From the NCBI GenBank assembly GCA_031409775.1, contig JANNXY010000039.1, positions 1 to 8,394 of the forward strand: a DNA stretch of 8,394 nt, given 5' to 3'. Positions 1 through 5,334 of the stretch are shown piece by piece. The notes below the pieces were generated by a model. That model saw only the letters and a program-made list of their open reading frames with translations, was not told where the DNA came from and ran no database searches. This DNA comes from JANNXY01 sp031409775. Its GTDB lineage: Bacteria; Patescibacteriota; Minisyncoccia; Phycocordibacterales; CAIZIN01. Both the position numbers and the translations under genes were made by a program. Every line of letters starts with the position of its first letter. Within the stretch, counting starts at the first letter, position 1.

Positions 1-83
1 TTCTTGAGTGAACCCTTTCCTTCTTAACAAATGAATCTCATCTCGATCAATTTTGGTTAAACGCTTTTGTTTCTTTTTTTCAT
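1..83 (-). CDS. Partial helix-turn-helix ORF at window edge, out of frame with its ATG
   Basis: Reading leftward, one frame gives a peptide ending KRLTKIDRDEIHLLRRKGFT followed by QE before the window ends. This resembles the N-terminal helix-turn-helix of IS30-type transposases (HTH_38 pattern: R-L-T, then D/E-R, E-I, L-L, G-hydrophobic-T). That frame has no ATG, GTG or TTG start. An ATG at 81-83 lies one base out of frame and is followed by seven A (T74-80 on the plus strand). One extra A, or a -1 slip, would join this ATG to the HTH frame; unslipped it stops after eight codons. The ATG overlaps the DUF559 stop as ATGA, a coupled arrangement. Frame and start are seen; the family is a weak resemblance from about 20 residues. 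It could be an intact slippage-dependent gene, a decayed gene or a sequence error. Confidence 0.3.
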
Positions 84-394
84 CTAGAAATTGTAACAGA
101 AATACAGAGAAATATATTAAAACTTAAGTTTAAGTTGCCAAGCTCACTTTTAATCTTTAGAATTACACCGCTCAAGTTAGAAGTTATTTCATTATTCCAA
201 AATCTAAGAACTTTTAAATTTAAAGAATTAAAATAATTAGTTCTTTCTTCATCATATTCCATTGCATCTAAATGCTGAGAACCATCGAGTTCAATAGTTA
301 GCTTCTTTGAAGCGCAATAGAAATCTGCGATATATGGGCCAATAGAATGTTGACGTTGGAACTTGAAACCAAGTTTCCTTACACCATTTGGACT
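80..394 (-). pseudogene. 5'-truncated DUF559 (Vsr-like endonuclease) gene
   Basis: The minus frame is open from an in-frame TAG (395-397) to TGA (80-82) and encodes about 104 residues. It carries the core of DUF559, a PD-(D/E)xK fold related to very-short-patch-repair endonucleases: GFKFQRQHSIGPYIADFYC, then IELDGSQH, then E-E-R and VLRFWNNEI. The acidic residues of ADFYC and IELDG are the expected active-site region. The usual N-terminal helices (about 30 residues with a T-P-A-E-x-x-L-W type motif) are absent. No ATG, GTG or TTG occurs upstream of Met at 260-262, which lies after the active-site strand, so the predicted ORF from 262 (60 residues) cannot be a working nuclease. The open frame ends exactly where the hairpin element at 396-509 begins. 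I infer a remnant truncated by the element or by a rearrangement at its edge. Family call is strong; loss of function is likely. Confidence 0.75.
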
Positions 395-395
395 C

Positions 396-509
396 TAACA
401 CCCCGTCCTTTGACTACAAAGGCCACCCCTCTTGAGTCCAAGAGGGGATTGTATCTATAATCTCCTCTTTAGATAAAGAGGAGTGGCGAGTCCTCGAGCC
501 GAGGTGTTA
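396..509. repeat. Multi-hairpin element with terminal inverted repeats (MITE-like)
   Basis: A 114-bp element starts with TAACACC (396-402) and ends with GGTGTTA (503-509), a perfect 7-bp inverted repeat. Inside are hairpins in series: CCTTT/AAAGG (407-411/418-422); CCCCTCTT/AAGAGGGG (426-433/440-447, 6-nt loop); CTCCTCTTT/AAAGAGGAG (462-470/475-483, 4-nt loop); CCTCG/CGAGG (492-496/500-504). GCCAC at 422-426 also pairs with GTGGC at 483-487 and encloses the two central hairpins, so the element can fold as a branched cruciform. It lies 16 bp past the enolase stop. No U-tract follows any stem, so it is not a standard terminator for enolase, although the stems could protect a 3' end. From memory, similar elements accompany DUF559 genes in Patescibacteria and Bacteroidetes; copy number here cannot be seen. 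Confidence 0.7.
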
Positions 510-525
510 TGAATTAAAATTGGTT

Positions 526-1818
526 TTATTTCATCGCATTCTTCCCCGCAAACACAGCCTTCTTGCCGAGTTGTTCTTCTATACGGAGGAGTTCGTTGTA
601 TTTGGCTACACGATCGGTGCGGCAGAGCGAGCCAGTCTTGATCTGGCCACAGCCTAGTCCAACTACGAAGTGAGAGATGGTGGTGTCCTCTGTCTCGCCC
701 GAGCGGTGTGATACGACTGCGGTCATGCCGGCTTTGTGAGCCATCTTTATAGCATCGATAGTCTCTGTAACAGTTCCGATCTGGTTGAGTTTGATGAGGA
801 TAGAATTACCAGCCTTGCGCTCGATACCTTCGGCTAGACGGTCTACGTTGGTTACGAACAAATCATCACCGACGATCTGAACTCTCTTGCCGTATTTCTT
901 GGTCATTATTTCGTATGCATACCAGTCGTCTTCGGCGAATCCATCTTCGATAGAAGCGATGGGGAATTTCTTTGTCCAGTTACCGTAGAACTCTACCATC
1001 TCTGCAGATGTGAGTTTCTTGCCTTCGCGCTCGAGGTCGTATACTTCATTTTTATAAAGTTCTGATGCAGCAGCGTCGATCGCTATAGTCACGTCCTTGC
1101 CAGCTTTGTATCCAGCCTTGGTGATCGCTTCGATGATCACTTCTATGGCAGCTTCGTTTGACGGTAGTGATGGAGCGAATCCTCCTTCGTCGCCGACCGA
1201 AGTGCTCATTTTATTGTCATGGAGCAATTTCTTTAGCGCGTGAAATATCTCGGCGCCACAGCGGAGAGCTTCGCTAAATGACTTGGCTCCTACAGGCTGG
1301 ATCATGAATTCCTGGAGGTCTGTAGAATTCTCGGCGTGTTTGCCACCGTTTAATATATTCATCATTGGGAGGGGTAGTGACATTGGCTTGCCGGTCTTGG
1401 CGATATCTGCGAAGTATTTGTAGAGTGGTTTCTTGTCGGCTTTGGCAGCTGCATGAGCAAATGACATAGAGATGCCGAGGATGGCGTTGGCTCCGAGCTT
1501 GCCTTTGTTCGCTGTTCCATCGAGTTCAATCATGCGATCATCTAGGGACTTCTGATCGAATGATTTACCTTTCAGATTTTTCAAGAGGGTAGTGTTGACG
1601 TTGTTTACTGCCTTTAGCACACCTTTGCCTGCATAGCGTTTCTTATCGCCGTCTCTTAATTCTACTGCTTCGTATGAGCCTGTGGAGGCGCCAGATGGTA
1701 CTGCAGCCCGTCCCATAGATCCATCAGATAATGTTAAATCGACTTCGACAGTCGGGTTACCCCTAGAATCGAGTATCTCTCTGCCGATAATTTTGCTGAT
1801 TTTGAATGTTTTTGCCAT
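526..1818 (-). CDS. eno: Enolase (2-phosphoglycerate hydratase)
   Basis: Cytoplasmic glycolytic enzyme interconverting 2-phosphoglycerate and phosphoenolpyruvate with Mg2+. The product has 430 residues, normal for bacterial enolase. The N-terminal capping domain includes the loop PSGASTGSYE (41-50). The barrel domain has E170 (in DLQEF) and the proton donor E211 in GDEGG. Metal ligands are D248 (AIDAA), E291 (SIEDGF) and D318 (VGDDLFVTN). The catalytic base is K343 in the signature KLNQIGTVTE, and the substrate loop is SHRSGETEDT (370-379), with K394 further on. All expected residues are present, so it should be active. The start MAKTFKISKI fits the family. Upstream there is no Shine-Dalgarno sequence, only a TATAAT about 24 nt before the ATG. 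It is transcribed away from the adenylate-kinase-like gene and ends 16 bp before the hairpin element. Confidence 0.98.
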   Translation of the reverse strand: MAKTFKISKIIGREILDSRGNPTVEVDLTLSDGSMGRAAVPSGASTGSYEAVELRDGDKKRYAGKGVLKAVNNVNTTLLKNLKGKSFDQKSLDDRMIELDGTANKGKLGANAILGISMSFAHAAAKADKKPLYKYFADIAKTGKPMSLPLPMMNILNGGKHAENSTDLQEFMIQPVGAKSFSEALRCGAEIFHALKKLLHDNKMSTSVGDEGGFAPSLPSNEAAIEVIIEAITKAGYKAGKDVTIAIDAAASELYKNEVYDLEREGKKLTSAEMVEFYGNWTKKFPIASIEDGFAEDDWYAYEIMTKKYGKRVQIVGDDLFVTNVDRLAEGIERKAGNSILIKLNQIGTVTETIDAIKMAHKAGMTAVVSHRSGETEDTTISHFVVGLGCGQIKTGSLCRTDRVAKYNELLRIEEQLGKKAVFAGKNAMK

Positions 1819-1842
1819 TGTGATTTGTTATTTAAGATACAT

Positions 1843-1848
1843 ATTATA
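1843..1848 (-). promoter_or_regulatory. Putative -10 box of the enolase gene
   Basis: The minus strand reads TATAAT here, 24 nt before the enolase ATG, which would give a leader of about 17 nt without a ribosome-binding site. No good -35 hexamer is seen at 16-18 bp. The same AT-rich stretch could serve the opposite gene: on the plus strand TTGTGA (1818-1823) and TATTAT (1842-1847) are 18 bp apart. The two genes share an 84-bp gap from 1819 to 1902. Confidence 0.4.
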
Positions 1849-1902
1849 TATGAATTGTGGAAAACCCCATCATTGACTCTTCTCAATAAATTTGGTAAAA
1901 AT

Positions 1903-2604
1903 ATGGTTCGTCAGTTCTTTCCAAACAAAACAATCAACAAAAGGAATATTGTGCAACAAATCACAGGCCATCAAGTTCAATTTCATCTACGGCAATCATA
2001 TTGGGAACTCATTAAATTTTTGGAATCTCACCATCGACGTGTGGTCTTTACGGCCATAGGCAAACCTGCTTCAGGAAAGGATCGTCAAGGTGAAATAGCT
2101 AGCGATGCGGGGGTTTCAATACTTCGTACGAGTTCCCTTCTGGATCGTTTACCAAAAGATCATGAATTCAATAGGACGCGAGCTTCGGGCAAATTAGCTC
2201 CAAGTGAGGCAGTTGCGGAAATGGTGATTAATGATATAGAGGAGCGGTCTTCACCCACCTTGTTGTTTCTAAACGGCAGCCCTCGTGCAGTAAGTGAGGT
2301 AGAGGTCCTATATCCCAAACTTATTCGAATGGGTTATAACATTCTACCTATTGAGCTTTATTTATCTGATGAACTAGCCCTATCAAGGAGACTTAGTCAG
2401 TTGAAAGGAGAAGCGAGACTCGACCAAGGCAAAGAGGTTGAAAGACTTGCTGAGTATGGGGAAAAAACTTTCCCAGTATTTAAGGCTGGTAGAAAATTCA
2501 AAGTATTTCCAAGAAAAATTGAGATTGATCCTGAGACTAGGCCACTTGATGTGGCGTTCAGGATTAAGTCCCACGTTGAGAGTTTTATCTTTGGGTTTCG
2601 GTAA
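1903..2604 (+). CDS. Adenylate-kinase-like nucleotide kinase (P-loop NTPase)
   Basis: From the ATG at 1903 the product has 233 residues; a TTG at 1825 would add 26 that resemble no domain, so I prefer the ATG. Relative to that ATG, residues 44-60 form a beta strand and P-loop (VVFTAIGKPASGKDRQG, lysine at 59). An AMP-site-like segment RTSSLLDRL follows, then GKLAPSEAVAEMV, corresponding to GKLVPDE in adenylate kinase, and FLNGSPR in place of the usual DGFPR (arginine near 128). The C-terminal part has ELALSRRL, GEARLDQ and RLAEYGEKTFPV, matching the short-LID region and closing helix. It is therefore a diverged adenylate/nucleoside-monophosphate kinase relative, with about 43 extra N-terminal residues. 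Substrate is unknown, and the Asp-to-Asn change in NGSPR hints at altered specificity. It ends in its own terminator and stands alone, unlike the canonical adk commonly found beside secY. Confidence 0.75.
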   Translation: MVRQFFPNKTINKRNIVQQITGHQVQFHLRQSYWELIKFLESHHRRVVFTAIGKPASGKDRQGEIASDAGVSILRTSSLLDRLPKDHEFNRTRASGKLAPSEAVAEMVINDIEERSSPTLLFLNGSPRAVSEVEVLYPKLIRMGYNILPIELYLSDELALSRRLSQLKGEARLDQGKEVERLAEYGEKTFPVFKAGRKFKVFPRKIEIDPETRPLDVAFRIKSHVESFIFGFR

Positions 2605-2630
2605 CAGCGCTTTAGGGTGCTGTTTTTTAT
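2603..2630 (+). terminator. Rho-independent terminator after the kinase-like gene
   Basis: ACAGCGC (2604-2610) pairs with GTGCTGT (2617-2623), with one G-U pair and a six-base loop, followed by a run of T ending TTTTTTAT. The stem begins inside the TAA stop of the kinase-like gene. Confidence 0.75.
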
Positions 2631-2675
2631 TTTATAAAATAGTACAATTAAAGTATTAGAACTTAATCCAAATTT

Positions 2676-3005
2676 ATGAATACAATTATTCATTGGCTTA
2701 TATCGGCGTTGGCTATCATGCTCGCAGCTTATTTGGTACCAGGTGTAGAAGTAACGCTTGTGGGTGCGTTAGTTGCTGCGGTTGTGATAGGGCTTATCAA
2801 CATGATCATACGGCCTATCATTATCCTCGTCACATTGCCGGTAAATGTAATCACACTTGGATTGTTTTCACTAGTTATCAACGCACTGCTCATCATACTA
2901 GCTGCCAAGATTGTTCCAGGTTTCGAGGTGGTTGGATTTCTGAGTGCATTTATATTTGCTATCGTCCTATCTATTATTAATGTCTTTTTTGTAAGCAAAG
3001 AATAG
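2676..3005 (+). CDS. Small integral membrane protein, Phage_holin_4_2 / YvlD family
   Basis: The product has 109 residues, almost wholly hydrophobic, with four predicted membrane helices at roughly 4-21, 28-49, 57-78 and 86-105. The central signature RPIIILVTLPVNVITLGLF (46-64) with INALLI after it is typical of the Phage_holin_4_2 family, as are the paired VPGVEV (21-26) and VPGFEV (80-85) motifs, which suggest an internal duplication of a two-helix unit. Despite the name these chromosomal proteins are not shown to be phage lysis proteins; the role is unknown and probably envelope-related. No Shine-Dalgarno precedes the ATG. A TACAAT at 2643-2648 could be the -10 box, with a poor -35. The 3' end overlaps the convergent methyltransferase gene by 39 nt, and no terminator lies between them. 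Confidence 0.88.
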   Translation: MNTIIHWLISALAIMLAAYLVPGVEVTLVGALVAAVVIGLINMIIRPIIILVTLPVNVITLGLFSLVINALLIILAAKIVPGFEVVGFLSAFIFAIVLSIINVFFVSKE

Positions 3006-3584
3006 TCCGTTCGGCATGGGTACTATCTCGCTTCTGTAGTCCAGATTATCTACAAAGTAATTCAAAAAGTTTTCCACCTCATGTTTAAAGTTAGAAACAT
3101 TGTCCGCGATAACGATGGCAGCTGGGGACAGGTGCGGTTCAGCAAGTTTAAAAAATTCCAAATACCTTTTACGGTCTGCGTCTATAAGCAGCAGATCTAT
3201 TTCTCTGGTCCAATGCATAACTATATCGAGGGCCTCACCTTCTAGCAGTGTAATGTTGTGTAGGCCAGATTCTGATATATTGACTCGTGCGATCTCAGCC
3301 TTGGGGGCAGACTTCTCTATAGTGTAGACATGTCCGCCGTATTGTAATGCAGCGCTTGCCATCTGAATGCTCGTATATGCAGCAGAGGTGCCGATCTCGA
3401 GTATTGTTGTGGGTTTATTTACCTGGATTAGGTTCACTATGTATGCCACAGATTCGTGGGGTAGCTGATTAAGTCTGATACTATGCTTCCTGTTCAATTC
3501 CCACGCCCTAGCATACGGTGGGTAAATATAAGCACCGTCAAAGTATTCATCGAAATTCTCTATCCTATGTAATATCTTATCCAT
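2967..3584 (-). CDS. Class I SAM-dependent O-methyltransferase
   Basis: Starting at the ATG at 3582-3584 the product has 205 residues, the usual size for methyltransferase family 3 (COMT/CCoAOMT-like). The frame stays open back to a TTG at 3686, but that extension covers the divergent promoter and resembles no domain. Motif I ILEIGTSAAYTS (residues 61-72) binds S-adenosylmethionine. YTIEK (87-91) ends in the acidic residue that contacts the SAM ribose. LLLIDADRKRY (131-141) and VIADNV (158-163) hold the Asp and Asn residues that chelate the divalent metal in this family. The substrate cannot be read from sequence; catechol-like small molecules are usual. The gene overlaps the membrane-protein gene tail to tail by 39 nt. 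It is divergent from the small gene/lexA operon, so it may share the operator at 3642-3659. Confidence 0.85.
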   Translation of the reverse strand: MDKILHRIENFDEYFDGAYIYPPYARAWELNRKHSIRLNQLPHESVAYIVNLIQVNKPTTILEIGTSAAYTSIQMASAALQYGGHVYTIEKSAPKAEIARVNISESGLHNITLLEGEALDIVMHWTREIDLLLIDADRKRYLEFFKLAEPHLSPAAIVIADNVSNFKHEVENFLNYFVDNLDYRSEIVPMPNGLFFAYKKDINNR

Positions 3585-3636
3585 GCTTATATATTGAGGT
3601 ATTTTTGACTTATCCACAACCGAGGTGTGTTTTGAC

Positions 3637-3665
3637 TTGACGGTGTACGGACGTTCACCTATACT
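3637..3665 (+). promoter_or_regulatory. Sigma-70-type promoter of the small gene/lexA operon
   Basis: TTGACG (3637-3642) and TATACT (3660-3665) are separated by exactly 17 bp, the best promoter match in the window. Transcription should start near 3672, giving a leader of about 21 nt with no Shine-Dalgarno before the ATG at 3693. The whole spacer is occupied by the palindrome described as the operator. Confidence 0.75.
3642..3659. promoter_or_regulatory. Likely LexA operator inside the promoter spacer
   Basis: GGTGTACGGACGTTCACC is an 18-bp imperfect palindrome (arms GGTGnACG and CGTnCACC, two bases in the centre). It contains GTAC-GGAC-GTTC, one base away from the Gram-positive LexA box GAAC-N4-GTTC. 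It fills the -35/-10 spacer of the operon that encodes LexA, the expected place for an autorepressor. On the other strand it lies at the start of the possible methyltransferase promoter. Position and symmetry are seen; identity of the binding protein is inferred. Confidence 0.65.
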
Positions 3666-3686
3666 AATAATATAACAAATAATCAA
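3658..3686 (-). promoter_or_regulatory. Possible methyltransferase promoter
   Basis: On the minus strand TTGATT (3681-3686) and TATAGG (3658-3663) are 17 bp apart, each matching the consensus in four of six positions. Transcription would start near 3651, inside the palindrome, with a leader of about 67 nt to the ATG at 3584. Confidence 0.25.
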
Positions 3687-3692
3687 AAAACC

Positions 3693-3887
3693 ATGAACAA
3701 ATTCAAAACAATTTCATATCTCCGCCGTGAATTGGGCGAACTCAATAGTCAGATCGATTCCTGTATAGTCTCAGGTAGATCATATGAAAATCTAGCTCGT
3801 AGGCACAAATCTATCGTTTCCAAGATTGATCGTGCCTATAACGAAATGAATTTTAGTCGTGCCCTTAAATTCTTTAGTCTGCTATAA
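3693..3887 (+). CDS. Small helical protein of unknown function, first gene of the lexA operon
   Basis: This 64-residue product matches no family I can name. It is charged and predicted mostly helical. A first amphipathic helix covers roughly residues 4-25 (leucine/isoleucine spaced in LRRELGELNSQI), a short turn lies around SGRS, and a second helix covers 31-60 (LARRHKSIVSKIDRAY). Together these suggest a two-helix hairpin or small coiled coil. There is one cysteine and no signal peptide, so it is probably cytoplasmic. It follows the strongest promoter in the window, whose spacer carries the putative LexA operator, and ends 8 nt before lexA, so it should be co-transcribed and damage-induced. 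Its stop codon lies inside an extended -10 box. By position it could be an SOS accessory protein, such as a modulator of LexA, RecA or division; that is inference only. Confidence 0.7.
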   Translation: MNKFKTISYLRRELGELNSQIDSCIVSGRSYENLARRHKSIVSKIDRAYNEMNFSRALKFFSLL

Positions 3888-3888
3888 T
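3880..3888 (+). promoter_or_regulatory. Extended -10 box for a leaderless lexA transcript
   Basis: TGC-TATAAT is a full consensus extended -10 (TGn plus TATAAT), overlapping the TAA stop of the small gene. The hexamer ends 7 nt before the lexA ATG, so transcription would begin at or next to the start codon. No -35 is seen, which an extended -10 does not need. No ribosome-binding site lies between. Confidence 0.45.
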
Positions 3889-3895
3889 CAATCCT

Positions 3896-4462
3896 ATGAC
3901 AGATTCCAGGGGAGACATATTATTGAAATTCTATCGAAGTAACAAGAGAATGCCATCATACAGCGAGATGATGAGCATTTTCGGATTCAAGTCTAAAAAC
4001 GCTGTGTCCAAGGTAATATCGAAGCTAATCGACATCGGTGTGATCACCAAAGACTCCACAGGTAGGATCATACCCAACGTATCGGTTGGAGAGGTACCTT
4101 TGCTCGGTCTTGTCAAAGCAGGTTTCCCATCTGATGTCGGTGAAGCGTCATCGGATACTCTGTCGATCGATGAGTATCTAGTACAGAAGCCTGGGGAGAG
4201 TTATATGCTCGAAGTCGATGGTGACTCTATGATCGATGCGCATATCGCTAGCGGAGATATGGTTATAGCAGAGAGAACCAGTCATGCGAGAGACGGTGAC
4301 ATCGTGATAGCTCAGATAGACGAAGAATGGACTATGAAATACTTGAGAGAAAAAAATGGTAAAAGATGGCTCGAACCAGCAAATAATAAATTCAAACCAA
4401 TGCATCCAGAATTCTCCCTACATATTGCCGCGCGAGTAACCGGCGTTATCAGGAAACTCTAG
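3896..4462 (+). CDS. lexA: LexA repressor (SOS regulator, S24 autopeptidase)
   Basis: DNA-binding repressor of the damage response that cleaves itself when activated RecA filament binds. The product has 188 residues, slightly shorter than E. coli LexA (202). Residues 1-57 form a winged helix (MPSYSEMMSIFGFKSKNAVS, then ISKLIDIGVITKD). The linker and cleavage site is GLVKAGFP, with scissile bond A75-G76. The peptidase domain has the nucleophile S111 in EVDGDSMID and the general base K148 in EWTMKYL, so the dyad is complete. The ending AARVTGVIRKL is typical of the C-terminus. It is the second gene of a likely autoregulated operon. The ATG has no Shine-Dalgarno. Its stop TAG shares the tetramer CTAG with the stop of the convergent carboxypeptidase gene, a 4-nt overlap, without a terminator between. 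Confidence 0.95.
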   Translation: MTDSRGDILLKFYRSNKRMPSYSEMMSIFGFKSKNAVSKVISKLIDIGVITKDSTGRIIPNVSVGEVPLLGLVKAGFPSDVGEASSDTLSIDEYLVQKPGESYMLEVDGDSMIDAHIASGDMVIAERTSHARDGDIVIAQIDEEWTMKYLREKNGKRWLEPANNKFKPMHPEFSLHIAARVTGVIRKL

Positions 4463-5334
4463 TCGAACAGATCATCTATGTATTTGTCTATATCTCTCTG
4501 ATCGAGTGAGTAGAAGTTGGTTTGGTCTCGGTGGATTTTCCTAGCCAGATCTTTGCCTACGAATCTGTAGTGCCATGGTTCGTACTGGTAGTATGTATTG
4601 CCTTTGGGATACGACATAATAAATCCGTATTTGTATGCGTTATCTGTAAGCCATCTAGAAGCCTTGGTTGCCTCGAACCCGATTACTAGCTGATGTGAAT
4701 TCTCCGGAGTTACGAAGTCTACCGCAGTCCCAAGCTGATGTTCAGAATATCCTTGTTCAGCAGAGAATTGGTTGGCGGTACCTGCCCCATAAGTTATTTT
4801 GTAATTAGTTTTCAAATCCTTCTGATCTGTAAATGATCTATAACCAGATGTTACAGAAATATCTACACTCTCATCGCGTGCATCGTCGATTAGGTCTTCT
4901 AGGTACTTCTTAGTATCTTCTAGGAATTGTACTTGTCTGCCGGCAGGGTATATGTATTCTGAACCCAAGTCATCCAGGCTTGCGGGTTCGTAGTTCTCGC
5001 TCAGGAAAAATACTTTGGAATATTTCTTTAGTAATTCTGTATCAGTGTTGAGAATCTTTTCAAGCTTTTCCTTTTGCTTATCGAGACGGTCGTTCTGGTT
5101 CTTGAGATCTGCAGTGTTTCCACGCTCTAGATCGAGCTCTGCTTCGAGACTTTCTTTGGCTTGTTGTAGGTTGGATATACCTTCGTTTGCAATCCTTATG
5201 AGTTCTTCTTGGTTACCTATCTTGGCCAGCGCATCAGTTTGTGCCTTCTGAAGCTCGAGGAGATTGTATCCCAGGTAACCGAGTGACACGAGTAGTACTA
5301 CAACGAGAGCGCTAAATAGTATTTCATTTTTCAT
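4459..5334 (-). CDS. Membrane-anchored D,D-carboxypeptidase, peptidase M15 (VanY type)
   Basis: Zinc peptidase that trims terminal D-alanine from peptidoglycan stem peptides. The product has 291 residues. There is one N-terminal membrane helix (about 5-26). A coiled coil follows (about 28-105, rich in E, K, Q and L), then the catalytic domain from about 125. The motifs are SGYRSFTDQ (163-171), SEHQLGTAVDF (197-207, zinc ligands H199 and D206) and YEPWHYRFVG (251-260, catalytic E252 and ligand H255), all intact. The anchor and coiled coil place the enzyme outside the membrane, possibly as an oligomer reaching into the wall. Its ATG overlaps the stop of the upstream transglutaminase-like gene (ATGA), so the two should be translated together. 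It converges on lexA with a 4-nt overlap. Confidence 0.92.
   Translation of the reverse strand: MKNEILFSALVVVLLVSLGYLGYNLLELQKAQTDALAKIGNQEELIRIANEGISNLQQAKESLEAELDLERGNTADLKNQNDRLDKQKEKLEKILNTDTELLKKYSKVFFLSENYEPASLDDLGSEYIYPAGRQVQFLEDTKKYLEDLIDDARDESVDISVTSGYRSFTDQKDLKTNYKITYGAGTANQFSAEQGYSEHQLGTAVDFVTPENSHQLVIGFEATKASRWLTDNAYKYGFIMSYPKGNTYYQYEPWHYRFVGKDLARKIHRDQTNFYSLDQRDIDKYIDDLFD

Noticed and set aside
396..509. CRISPR array or simple terminator reading of the hairpin element
   Set aside because: There are no equal-length direct repeats with spacers, and no T-run after any stem; terminal inverted repeats point to a discrete element instead.
1825..1902. Upstream TTG start for the adenylate-kinase-like gene
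   Set aside because: It would begin 7 bp from the enolase start, inside the promoter region, and adds 26 residues without domain character; the ATG at 1903 is preferred.
2676..3005. Prophage remnant, suggested by the name phage holin
   Set aside because: Phage_holin_4_2 members are widespread chromosomal membrane proteins; no phage genes are nearby.
3100..3327. 75-residue plus-strand ORF opposite the methyltransferase
   Set aside because: It is a shadow frame of a clear family gene with no features of its own.
2967..3686. Longer methyltransferase form from TTG at 3686 (239 residues)
   Set aside because: The extra 34 residues fall on the divergent promoter and palindrome, start at TTG and add nothing to the fold; the ATG at 3584 gives the family length.
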